Assembly (NCBI GenBank): GCA_019242135.1
Contig: JAFAWC010000682.1
Coordinates: 1 to 6,456, forward strand
Source of the DNA: Mycobacteriaceae bacterium
GTDB lineage: Bacteria; Actinomycetota; Actinomycetes; Mycobacteriales; Mycobacteriaceae
Direction of reading: 5' to 3'
DNA length: 6,456 nucleotides
The first letter of the stretch is position 1; each line of letters opens with the position of its first letter. Positions 1 through 5,937 of the stretch are shown here, in pieces. Below the pieces are notes generated by a model. The model had not been told where the DNA came from. It did no database searches and saw nothing but the letters and a program-made list of their open reading frames with translations. Made by a program: the position numbers and the translations under genes.

Positions 1-403
1 CGGCGGTCACCTCGGGCCGCGACAGTGTCCACAGTACGACCGCGCAGAGTCCCAGGGCGCCGGCAGCCAAGACGCCGCCCGCCAGCGCGATCGTCGCGCC
101 CGGCGCGGTGACCCCCAACTGGCGCAGCCGGACACTGGCCGTCGCGGCATAGATCGCCAAGGGCACACAGGAGCCGAATACGCCGACCGCGATCACCTGG
201 ACGGCGATCGGATGCGCCACAATGAAGCCCCTCACCGACGAACCGGGTGCAAAAGGGAGCGGCGGAACGCCGGCCACGCCCACCCCGATGCCCAGACCAA
301 TCAGCAACAGTCCCAGTGAAATCGACGCCAGCACAACCAGAGGAGGACCGCCCTGCCGCTGCCGCGGCCTGCTGCCCGTTTCATCTATCCCTGAATCGTT
401 CAT
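1..403 (-). CDS. Predicted integral membrane protein, C-terminus cut by window edge
   Basis: Reading the minus strand from the ATG at 401-403 gives 134 uninterrupted codons up to the left edge, so the N-terminus is complete and the C-terminus is missing. Residues 1-19 are polar and basic near the end (RPRQRQ). Three hydrophobic stretches follow, at about residues 21-45, 66-89 and 101-127, rich in Gly, Ala, Val and Leu, and typical of transmembrane helices. The basic N-terminal tail suggests that it lies in the cytoplasm. No enzyme motif is visible. It resembles small multi-helix membrane proteins of unknown function found in mycobacteria (DUF4386-like at best, from memory), so I give no function. 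There is no Shine-Dalgarno sequence before the ATG, and a candidate -10 box lies close enough for a leaderless transcript. The divergent MarR gene is the obvious candidate regulator. Confidence 0.8.
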   Translation of the reverse strand, partial: MNDSGIDETGSRPRQRQGGPPLVVLASISLGLLLIGLGIGVGVAGVPPLPFAPGSSVRGFIVAHPIAVQVIAVGVFGSCVPLAIYAATASVRLRQLGVTAPGATIALAGGVLAAGALGLCAVVLWTLSRPEVTA

Positions 404-481
404 AGCTTGAACGATAACGATACCATTCGATATACGCAATATCCGTTCACTACACTATTCTTGTGTTGTACCATCTTGGTC
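404..481. promoter_or_regulatory. Divergent promoter/operator region between membrane protein and MarR genes
   Basis: This 78-base spacer is clearly more AT-rich than the genes on either side. It contains a direct repeat ACGATA-ACGATA (411-422), an inverted repeat GATAT-N5-ATATC (429-443) and a short inverted repeat ACCA-N3-TGGT (470-480). Toward the membrane gene, the minus strand offers TTGCGT (434-439), a 17-base spacer and TATCGT (411-416), which would start transcription at or next to its ATG. Toward the MarR gene, the plus strand offers TTGAAC (407-412), an 18-base spacer and TATACG (431-436). TACACT (451-456) and TATTCT (456-461) are alternative -10 boxes. The GATAT repeat overlaps core promoter elements in both directions, as expected for a MarR operator. 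These assignments are inferred from pattern only. Confidence 0.5.
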
Positions 482-958
482 ATGTCGGCGTCTGAGGGCC
501 AGCGCGGCGGGGTGGCGTTTCTGCTGGCGCAGTTGGGACATCACGCCGCAGAAAGGTTCAGCGAGCGGATCGCCGCGCTGGACCTCACCCCACCGCACGC
601 CGGCATTCTCCGCGTGATCGCGGCGGCTCCGGGACGCAGCCAGCAGGCACTGAGCTCCCAGCTGCAGCTTCTGCCGAGCCGCGTCGTCACCTTCGTCGAC
701 GATCTGGAGACCCGCGGATACGTCGAGCGCCGAGCCAACCCCGACGATCGCCGCCAGTACGCGCTGTATCTGACGCCGGCAGGCAAGGAGGTCATGGGGC
801 GGCTGTCGCGGCTCGCGCGCCAACATGACCGGGCCATCACCCGGGGACTCAGCGAGTCACAGCGCGCGCAGCTGCGTGAGCTCCTCACGACGCTGGCGAC
901 CGAGCAGGGGTTGGCTCCGGATGTGCATCCGGGTTACCGACAGCTCGGCGGCCGATGA
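482..958 (+). CDS. MarR-family winged helix-turn-helix transcriptional regulator
   Basis: The 158-residue product has the usual length and layout of MarR regulators, which are dimeric cytoplasmic DNA-binding proteins whose operator binding is often relieved by small phenolic or lipophilic ligands or by oxidation. An N-terminal helix (about 8-33) and a C-terminal helical part (about 104-142) would form the dimer interface. The winged helix lies at about 36-100. The recognition helix is near 66-80 (SRVVTFVDDLETRGY), and the wing holds the family signature NPDDRRQYALYLTPAG (86-101). I chose the ATG at 482. The frame stays open back to a TTG at 407, but those extra 25 codons are AT-rich, have unusual codon use and coincide with promoter-like repeats. 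No good Shine-Dalgarno precedes 482. The gene is divergent from the membrane protein gene and convergent with the transglutaminase gene, with 10 bases between the stops. Its ligand cannot be read from sequence. Confidence 0.9.
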   Translation: MSASEGQRGGVAFLLAQLGHHAAERFSERIAALDLTPPHAGILRVIAAAPGRSQQALSSQLQLLPSRVVTFVDDLETRGYVERRANPDDRRQYALYLTPAGKEVMGRLSRLARQHDRAITRGLSESQRAQLRELLTTLATEQGLAPDVHPGYRQLGGR

Positions 959-968
959 GCTGACCAGA

Positions 969-1808
969 TCAGGCCAGCCGGGTGATCTCGACGACAACAT
1001 CGAGATCGGTCGACCCGCCGCCGGAGTAGATGCCTTTCAGCGGCGTCACGTCGGCATAGTCGCGGCCGACCCCAACGCTGACGTATTGCTCATTGATCTC
1101 TTTGTCGTTGGTCGGGTCGAAGTTCCACCAGCTGCCCGTCCACGCCTGGATCCACGCGTGGCTCTGGCCCTCGACCGTCTCGCCCACGGGCGCCTTGCGC
1201 TGTGGATGCAGATAGCCCGACACGTAACGTGACGGAATACCCAGGCTGCGCAGCACTGCCAGCGTCAGGTGGGCGAAGTCCTGACAGACACCCTTGCCCT
1301 CACGCAACGCGTCGAGGGCCGACGAGTGCACCCCGGTGGTGCCGGGAACGTAGTCGAGCTCGCTGTTGACCCACTCCGCCGCGGCGATCACCGCATCCTG
1401 CGGGTCGTGATATTTGGCGATGCGCGCACCGACACGGCGAAGCCGCCTGCTGTGGGGAACGTAATGCGTTGCACCGAGCACCTCGCCGTACTTATCCAGG
1501 ACCGCTTCGCTGAGCAACTCGTCCCAGGTGACCTTCTCGGTCGGCGGTTCAGACTTGTCGGTCTCGACGACCGACGAGGCGGTGACCTCCAGTTCGGTGT
1601 GGGGAGCGTGAAGATCGAATGCGGTCACCGCGGTGCCCCAATAGTCGAGGTAGCGGTAGGACCTCGTCGCCGGCACGGTTTCGACACGGCTCAAGATGAC
1701 GTTCTGCCGGTTGTCTGATCGCGGCGTCAGACGCGCCTCATTAAAGGATGCGGTGGCCGGCGATTTATACGCGTAACCGGTCGAGTGCACCACACGAAGG
1801 CGCCACAT
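969..1808 (-). CDS. Transglutaminase-like cysteine protease (bacterial transglutaminase N-terminal plus core domain)
   Basis: The product has 279 residues. Residues 1 to about 85 form the beta-rich bacterial transglutaminase N-terminal domain (opening WRLRVVHSTGYAY). The papain-fold core follows, with a complete catalytic triad: Cys175 in GKGVCQDFAH, His217 in GQSHAWIQAW and Asp231 in WWNFDPTND. Such proteins cleave or form amide bonds through a thioester on the cysteine. There is no signal peptide, so it probably acts in the cytoplasm. It is the last gene of a three-gene operon. Its ATG lies 2 bases after the alpha-E stop, and a clear Shine-Dalgarno (GGGGAG, 1817-1822) sits 8 bases before it. 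It matches M. tuberculosis Rv2409c in neighbourhood, from memory. Co-occurrence with an ATP-grasp enzyme suggests that it trims or cross-links the peptide-like product of that enzyme. The substrate is unknown. Confidence 0.92.
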   Translation of the reverse strand: MWRLRVVHSTGYAYKSPATASFNEARLTPRSDNRQNVILSRVETVPATRSYRYLDYWGTAVTAFDLHAPHTELEVTASSVVETDKSEPPTEKVTWDELLSEAVLDKYGEVLGATHYVPHSRRLRRVGARIAKYHDPQDAVIAAAEWVNSELDYVPGTTGVHSSALDALREGKGVCQDFAHLTLAVLRSLGIPSRYVSGYLHPQRKAPVGETVEGQSHAWIQAWTGSWWNFDPTNDKEINEQYVSVGVGRDYADVTPLKGIYSGGGSTDLDVVVEITRLA

Positions 1809-1810
1809 GA

Positions 1811-2788
1811 CTAGATCTCCCCGTCTTCAATGACCAGCGCGCCGTTGCGGCCGGCGTCGCTCCAGGCCACCCAGGGCGCGGAGTGAAAGTACTGCAGCGC
1901 CAGTGCTTCCCCCAGTTCCCGGCAGGTCTGCTGCAGGCCTGCCAGGCGTTCCTCCAGCGACTCCAGCAGCAGACCGGGACGCAAGAACTCGAGTTCGCTG
2001 CGTGCCCTGCCCAGCAGGCGCTGCGCCTCCGCCGTCGCGCCCACCCGGCTGTGCGGCCGATGGTCCAGCTCGTCGAGACTGTGCTCGGCCAACCGCAGCG
2101 AGTAGAACACCGACCGCGGGAAAAGCCGGTCCAGCAGCATGAATTCGACGACGCGGCTGGCGTCGAGCACACCGCGGTAGGTCCGCAGATACGTATCGTG
2201 GGCGCCCGCTGAGCGCAGCACCGTCACCCAGGCCGGTGATGCGGCGCTGTCGCCGACCCGCGACAGCAGCAGCCGCACCGTCATGTCGATGCGTTCGATC
2301 GCACGCCCCAGCACCATGAAGCGGTAGCCGTCGTCGCGGGACAGCGTCGAATCGGCCAGTCCGGCGAACATCGCCGCGCGGCCCTCGATGAAGGAGAAAA
2401 ATTCGTGCGGGCCAAGGCGTTTCGCGGCGCGTTCCCGCTCGGAGAGGGCATTGTAGGTGGTGTTCAAGCACTCCCACAGTTCGGTCGAGGTGACCTCGCG
2501 CGCGGATCTCGCGTTCTCGCGAGCCGCGGAGATCGCATCCACGATGGAACAGGCTCCCTCCAAGCCGCGAGTGAATGCCACGAGGTCGGTCAGCGACCAC
2601 ACGTTCAGCGGCGAACTTGGTGGAGTTACGCCCAACACCCGCAACAACACCCGCGAGGTCTGGTCGGGGTCCACGCTGGAGTCCTCGAGAAGCTGATGCA
2701 CCGTCACATCGAGAATGCGCGCGATGTCGTCGGCGCGCTCGACGTATCGACCGATCCAGAAAAGCGACTCGGCATTTCGCGCCAACAT
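1811..2788 (-). CDS. Alpha-E domain protein (DUF403)
   Basis: The 325-residue protein is predicted to be almost wholly helical. It opens with the family's hallmark N-terminus LARNAESLFWIGRYVERAD (2-20). A second copy of the core motif, GRAIERID (161-168), echoes GRYVERAD (13-20), suggesting an internal duplication of helical units. RENARSAREVTSTELWECLN (90-109) is also typical of the family. No catalytic site is established for alpha-E proteins. They are nearly always encoded beside a circularly permuted ATP-grasp gene and a transglutaminase gene, as here, and are thought to be partners or accessory subunits in the same peptide-forming pathway. The start codon overlaps the upstream stop by one base (TGATG), so translation is probably coupled. 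The ribosome binding site is weak, which fits coupling. It corresponds by position to M. tuberculosis Rv2410c, from memory. Confidence 0.92.
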   Translation of the reverse strand: MLARNAESLFWIGRYVERADDIARILDVTVHQLLEDSSVDPDQTSRVLLRVLGVTPPSSPLNVWSLTDLVAFTRGLEGACSIVDAISAARENARSAREVTSTELWECLNTTYNALSERERAAKRLGPHEFFSFIEGRAAMFAGLADSTLSRDDGYRFMVLGRAIERIDMTVRLLLSRVGDSAASPAWVTVLRSAGAHDTYLRTYRGVLDASRVVEFMLLDRLFPRSVFYSLRLAEHSLDELDHRPHSRVGATAEAQRLLGRARSELEFLRPGLLLESLEERLAGLQQTCRELGEALALQYFHSAPWVAWSDAGRNGALVIEDGEI

Positions 2789-4461
2789 CAGTCGATCGCC
2801 GCCCGCTGCTGTTGCTGCTGCTGTTGCTGCTGCGAGGAGGTGAGTCCGGGGCCGACGTCGCTCGTCGACTGGACCCGCGTGTCGCGCGGCAACGAACGCA
2901 CCACCTCGGCGGCCGCGAGCTCACGGTCGGGCGCCGACGCGCGCGATGCCAGCACCCAGGTGTCCTTGGAGCCGCCGCCCTGGCTCGAGTTGACCACCAG
3001 CGATCCCTCCATCAGCGCGACGCGGGTCAGCCCGCCGGGCAGCACCCAGACGTCGTCGCCGTCGTTGACCGCGAATGGGCGCAGGTCGACATGGCGCGGC
3101 GCCAGCCGGTCGCCGATCTGGGTGGGCACCGTCGAGAGCTGGACCACCGGCTGCGCGATCCATCCGCGCGGGTCGTTGCGGATCTTCTTCGCGGTGGCGG
3201 CGAGCTCCTTCTCCGAGGCGTCGGGCCCGAAGACGATGCCGTACCCACCGGACCCCTCGACCGGCTTGATCACCAACTCGTCGATCCGGTCGAGCACCTC
3301 CTCGCGCTCGTCGTCGAGCCAGCACCGGAACGTGTCGACGTTGGCCAACAGTGGCCGTTCGCCCAGGTAGTACTCGATGATCGTCGGCACGTAGGTGTAG
3401 ATCAGTTTGTCGTCGCCGACCCCGTTGCCCACGGCACTGGAGATCACCACGTTGCGCGCGCGGGCGGCGTTGAGCAGCCCGGCCACCCCCAGCACCGAGT
3501 CGGGGCGAAACTGCATCGGGTCGAGGAAGTCGTCGTCGATGCGCCGGTAGATGACGTCGACCTGGCGTTCTCCTTCGGTTGTCCGCATGTAGACCTGGTT
3601 GTCGCGGCAGAACAGATCGCGGCCCTCGACGAGCTCCACACCCATCTGCCTGGCCAGAAGGGAGTGCTCGAAGTAGGCGGAGTTGTAGACACCGGGAGTC
3701 AGCACGACGATCGTCGGGTCGGCCTCATTGGTGGCGGCCGATTTGCGCAACGCGCGCAACAGGTGAGACGAGTAGTCGCCGACGGAGCGAACGCGGTTGG
3801 TGGCGAACAGGTTTGGGAACACCCGCGCCATCGTGCGGCGATTCTCCATCACGTAGGACACCCCCGACGGCGAGCGCAGGTTGTCCTCGAGGACCCGGAA
3901 CGTGCCGTCGGCGTCGCGGACGAGGTCGATCCCCGCGACGTGGATACGCACCCCGTTGGGCGGGTTGATACCGGCGGCCTCGCGGTGAAAGTGCTTGCAC
4001 GAGGTCACCAGCCGGCGCGGGATCAGTTCGTCGCGCAGGATGTTCTGCTCGCCGTAGATGTCGTCCAGATACATCTCCAGCGCCCGCACCCGCTGGGTGA
4101 TGCCGCGCTCAAGGCGCGACCAGTCGGCCGCCGAGATCACCCGCGGAACGAGGTCGAGTGGGAACGGCCGTTCCTGGCCGGACAGCGAGAACGTAATCCC
4201 CTGATCGATGAAGGCCCGACCCAGCGCGTCCGCACGTGCGGCCAGCTCGGAGGCGTCGGACGGCGCCAGCTCGGCATAGATTCCCTTGTACGGCGTGCGG
4301 ACCGTGCCCCCGTTGTCGAACATCTCGTCGAATGCGCCGGCGTAGGGGCCCCGTTTCCGATAACCGTCGAAAATTCCCTCGAACTTCTTCACCGGTTGTG
4401 AGGCGGCGCGGGTGGACTGTCCGTTCTCGGTCGTCAGGGTGCGAGCGCTCACCTCAAACAT
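2788..4461 (-). CDS. Circularly permuted ATP-grasp type 2 protein, predicted amide/peptide ligase
   Basis: The 557-residue product belongs to the circularly permuted ATP-grasp family (DUF404/DUF407 type). These are predicted to use ATP to activate a carboxylate and join it to an amine. The N-terminal part contains FDEMFDNGG (44-52). Likely ATP- and metal-binding segments are EDNLRSPSGVSYVMENR (192-208), SSAVGNGVGDDK (341-352), the glycine-rich loop IKPVEGSGGYGI (398-409), HVDLRPF (457-463) and NSSQGGGSKDTWV (491-503). The frame is open upstream to 4605, but I chose the ATG at 4459-4461. The 48 extra codons read like spacer and cover the promoter region, and this start gives a length close to M. 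tuberculosis Rv2411c. The C-terminus is odd: nine consecutive glutamines (544-552) followed by RAAID. It is the first gene of the operon, and its stop overlaps the alpha-E start. Substrate and product are unknown. Confidence 0.92.
   Translation of the reverse strand: MFEVSARTLTTENGQSTRAASQPVKKFEGIFDGYRKRGPYAGAFDEMFDNGGTVRTPYKGIYAELAPSDASELAARADALGRAFIDQGITFSLSGQERPFPLDLVPRVISAADWSRLERGITQRVRALEMYLDDIYGEQNILRDELIPRRLVTSCKHFHREAAGINPPNGVRIHVAGIDLVRDADGTFRVLEDNLRSPSGVSYVMENRRTMARVFPNLFATNRVRSVGDYSSHLLRALRKSAATNEADPTIVVLTPGVYNSAYFEHSLLARQMGVELVEGRDLFCRDNQVYMRTTEGERQVDVIYRRIDDDFLDPMQFRPDSVLGVAGLLNAARARNVVISSAVGNGVGDDKLIYTYVPTIIEYYLGERPLLANVDTFRCWLDDEREEVLDRIDELVIKPVEGSGGYGIVFGPDASEKELAATAKKIRNDPRGWIAQPVVQLSTVPTQIGDRLAPRHVDLRPFAVNDGDDVWVLPGGLTRVALMEGSLVVNSSQGGGSKDTWVLASRASAPDRELAAAEVVRSLPRDTRVQSTSDVGPGLTSSQQQQQQQQQRAAID
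2806..2832 (-). repeat. CAG/CAA trinucleotide repeat encoding a nine-glutamine tail
   Basis: On the minus strand, nine glutamine codons lie in a row, in the order CAG CAG CAA CAG twice and then a final CAG. That is a 12-base unit in two perfect tandem copies plus one codon. It sits four codons after two serines at the end of the ATP-grasp gene, 15 bases before the stop codon. Such tracts can change length by replication slippage without breaking the frame. No function is known. Confidence 0.85.
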
Positions 4462-4635
4462 GCTGCACCACTTTCGTTGTTTTCGCAGGCCAGAGCCGCG
4501 ATCCCAGCAGCGGAGCAGCGACGTTGCGCCGAGTGTACTTTGGGGTTTCGGCTCCTCGGCTGCTACCCTGGACACTCGCTGCCCGCTCGGCGGCCGTCGA
4601 TGCAACCCACTTGATAAATACGAAGGAACTCACGC
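4462..4635. promoter_or_regulatory. Divergent promoter region between the ATP-grasp operon and rpsT
   Basis: This 174-base gap holds no convincing gene. Toward rpsT there is an extended -10 box TGCTACCCT (4561-4569), with a poor -35 candidate TTGGGG (4540-4545) 18 bases upstream. That predicts a start near 4576 and a leader of about 60 bases ending in a Shine-Dalgarno. Toward the operon, the minus strand has TACACT (4532-4537) as a -10 candidate, giving a leader of about 60 bases. The operon's ribosome binding site is weak (GAAAG about ten bases before the ATG). The two promoters are close enough that their polymerases could interfere. The boxes are assigned from pattern alone. Confidence 0.5.
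4623..4628 (+). promoter_or_regulatory. Ribosome binding site that fixes the GTG start of rpsT
   Basis: AAGGAA lies 7 bases before the GTG at 4636, a normal distance. It supports GTG as the start, because no ATG is present nearby in frame and the S20 N-terminus (ANIKSQ) begins directly after it. Confidence 0.7.
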
Positions 4636-4896
4636 GTGGCCAACATCAAGTCGCAGGTGAAGCGCAATCGCACCAACGAGCGCCGCAGGCTGCGCAACAA
4701 GTCGGTGAAGTCGTCGCTTCACACGGCGATCCGCGCGTTCCGGGAGGCTGCCGCGGCCGGCGACAAGGACAAGGCCGCGCGGCTGGCGAAGTCGGCGAGC
4801 CGCAAGCTGGACAAGGCCGCGAGCAAGGGCGTCATCCACAAGAACCAGGCGGCCAACCGCAAGTCTGCGCTGGCGCTGACGCTGCACAAGCTCTGA
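4636..4896 (+). CDS. rpsT: 30S ribosomal protein S20
   Basis: This 86-residue, strongly basic protein is recognisable along its full length as bacterial S20, which binds 16S rRNA early in assembly of the small subunit. The N-terminus [21 protein letters not shown] matches the family's opening, and the C-terminal part keeps the conserved [17 protein letters not shown] segment (64-80). S20 folds as a three-helix bundle, and the whole protein is predicted to be helical here. It starts at GTG, supported by the AAGGAA site. In E. coli, S20 represses its own translation. Whether the roughly 60-base leader here does the same cannot be told. The gene stands alone on the plus strand between two minus-strand units and ends one base short of the holA stop codon. 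Confidence 0.97.
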   Translation: MANIKSQVKRNRTNERRRLRNKSVKSSLHTAIRAFREAAAAGDKDKAARLAKSASRKLDKAASKGVIHKNQAANRKSALALTLHKL

Positions 4897-4897
4897 G

Positions 4898-5869
4898 CTA
4901 TCGGCGCGCCGGCCGCGCCACGAGTTCGGCGACGCGTCGGGTCGTCGCCTCCAGCACGTAGTCCGCGTCGGCGGCCGCCCCCTTCACGTCCGCATTCAGC
5001 GACGCGACCAGGCGCATTGCGGTGGCGACCGACTGTGTGGACCACCCCCGGGCCTGCCGCTGCGCCTTGCGCACCCGCCATGGCGGCATCGCGAGTTCGG
5101 CCGCCAGCCGGTACGGGTCACCCGACAGCGGCCCCACCCGGGCGATGGTGTGCACCGCCTCGGCGAGCGCGTCGGCCAGCACCACGCGCGGCTCACCGCG
5201 GATCATTGCCCAGCGCAGGGCCTCGACAGCACCCGCGACGTCGCCCGTCACGGCCTTGTCGGCAATGTCGAACCCCTTGACCTCCGCTTTCCCGCTGTAG
5301 TACCGGCGCACCGCGCTGACGTCGACATGCCCGCCGGTGTCGGCGACCAGCTGGCTGATCGCGGCCGCGAGCTCCCGCAGATCGGATCCGACGGCGTCGG
5401 TGATCGCAGTGACGATATCGTCGTCGGCGCGGACCCGGTGCGCCGCGAACTCGGCGCGCACGAAATCGGCGCGCTCACCGGCCTTGGTGATCCGCGCGCA
5501 CGGGTGCACCTGCGCACCGAGCTTGCGTAACTCGTCGGGTACCGCCTTGGCCCGCCCGCCGCCGGAGTGCACCACCACCAACACTGTGCCGGGCGGGAGA
5601 TCCGCGGCCGCGGAGGTGACTAGGGCGGCGGCATCCTTGCCCGCGTCGGCGACACCGTCCAGCACGACGACGCGCTCCTCGGCGAACAGCGACGGACTCA
5701 GCGACTCGGCCAGTTCGCTGGTGGTGACCTCGCCGGCGCGCAGCCTGGTCTCCGGGATCTCATCGCTGCCCGCCTGCGCGCGCGCCTGACGCAGCACGTC
5801 GGCGATCGCCCGCTCGACCAGCAGCTCTTCGTCGCCGAGCACCAGATGCAGTCCGGGTGCCGCGCTCAC
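4898..5869 (-). CDS. holA: DNA polymerase III, delta subunit (clamp loader)
   Basis: The 323-residue product is the delta subunit, the part of the clamp loader that opens the beta sliding clamp during replication. The N-terminal domain begins [20 protein letters not shown] (7-26) and contains the family segment [16 protein letters not shown] (57-72). Domain II carries [13 protein letters not shown] (162-174), and the C-terminal helical domain opens with [11 protein letters not shown] (200-210). As usual for delta, there is no Walker A ATP-binding loop. I chose the GTG at 5867-5869 because homology begins just after it and the length then fits mycobacterial HolA. An ATG further upstream (5950) would add 27 codons that run through the divergent promoter and palindrome. 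No clear Shine-Dalgarno is seen before the GTG, so the exact start is the least certain part. Its position next to rpsT matches M. tuberculosis Rv2413c, from memory. Confidence 0.93.
   Translation of the reverse strand: MSAAPGLHLVLGDEELLVERAIADVLRQARAQAGSDEIPETRLRAGEVTTSELAESLSPSLFAEERVVVLDGVADAGKDAAALVTSAAADLPPGTVLVVVHSGGGRAKAVPDELRKLGAQVHPCARITKAGERADFVRAEFAAHRVRADDDIVTAITDAVGSDLRELAAAISQLVADTGGHVDVSAVRRYYSGKAEVKGFDIADKAVTGDVAGAVEALRWAMIRGEPRVVLADALAEAVHTIARVGPLSGDPYRLAAELAMPPWRVRKAQRQARGWSTQSVATAMRLVASLNADVKGAAADADYVLEATTRRVAELVARPARR
4903..4919. terminator. Possible GC-rich hairpin terminator after rpsT
   Basis: GGCGCG (4903-4908) and CGCGCC (4914-4919) form a perfect six-base stem with a five-base loop (CCGGC), beginning seven bases after the rpsT stop. 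No T run follows, so it is not a classical terminator, although mycobacteria are reported to use hairpins without a U tail. It lies inside the last codons of holA, and GC-rich stems arise easily by chance in such sequence. Confidence 0.25.
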
Positions 5870-5937
5870 CCGACGATCGTGCCACGGCCGCCCGACACCG
5901 CCGAGGGCGCCGCCGGCCGCGCTGTATACATACAGCC
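5870..5937. promoter_or_regulatory. Divergent promoter region between holA and the oxidoreductase gene
   Basis: This 68-base spacer is GC-rich except for the last 17 bases, which hold a palindrome. TATACA on the plus strand (5925-5930) would place the transcription start at or next to the oxidoreductase ATG. TATACA also reads on the minus strand (5923-5928) and could serve holA with a leader of about 45 bases. No good -35 box is seen on either side, which is common in mycobacterial promoters. Confidence 0.45.
5921..5936. promoter_or_regulatory. Perfect 16-base palindrome, candidate repressor operator
   Basis: GCTGTAT (5921-5927) and ATACAGC (5930-5936) are exact reverse complements separated by two bases (AC). 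The palindrome ends one base before the oxidoreductase ATG and covers the candidate -10 box. A dimeric regulator bound here would block initiation. Length and symmetry suit a TetR- or GntR-type regulator, but no regulator gene is adjacent within the window, so the family is a guess. Confidence 0.5.

Noticed and set aside
407..481. A 25-codon N-terminal extension of the MarR gene from a TTG
   Set aside because: The segment is AT-rich, has atypical codons, holds promoter-like repeats and matches nothing in MarR proteins.
960..972. A small inverted repeat CTGA-N5-TCAG over the MarR and transglutaminase stop codons, as a terminator
   Set aside because: Four-base arms with no T run are expected by chance and too weak to support a call.
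2806..2832. The CAG/CAA repeat as a CRISPR-like or mobile-element repeat
   Set aside because: It is a short in-frame codon repeat with no spacers, flanking inverted repeats or target duplication.
1827..2924. A 365-codon minus-strand open frame overlapping alpha-E in another frame
   Set aside because: It is arginine-rich, with the low-complexity make-up of a shifted frame, and the alpha-E frame is unmistakable.
2575..4401. A 608-codon open frame on the plus strand, antisense to the ATP-grasp gene
   Set aside because: It mirrors the codon pattern of a GC-rich gene with few stop codons. Its protein has a biased composition with no recognisable domain, while the opposite strand shows clear ATP-grasp motifs.
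4462..4605. A 48-codon upstream extension of the ATP-grasp gene
   Set aside because: It runs through the promoter region, lacks family similarity and would make the protein longer than its expected relatives.
5921..5936. The palindrome as a LexA (SOS) box
   Set aside because: It has CTGT and ACAG half-sites, but the spacing is six bases rather than the eight of the E. coli box, and mycobacterial LexA sites have a different core (GAAC/GTTC type).
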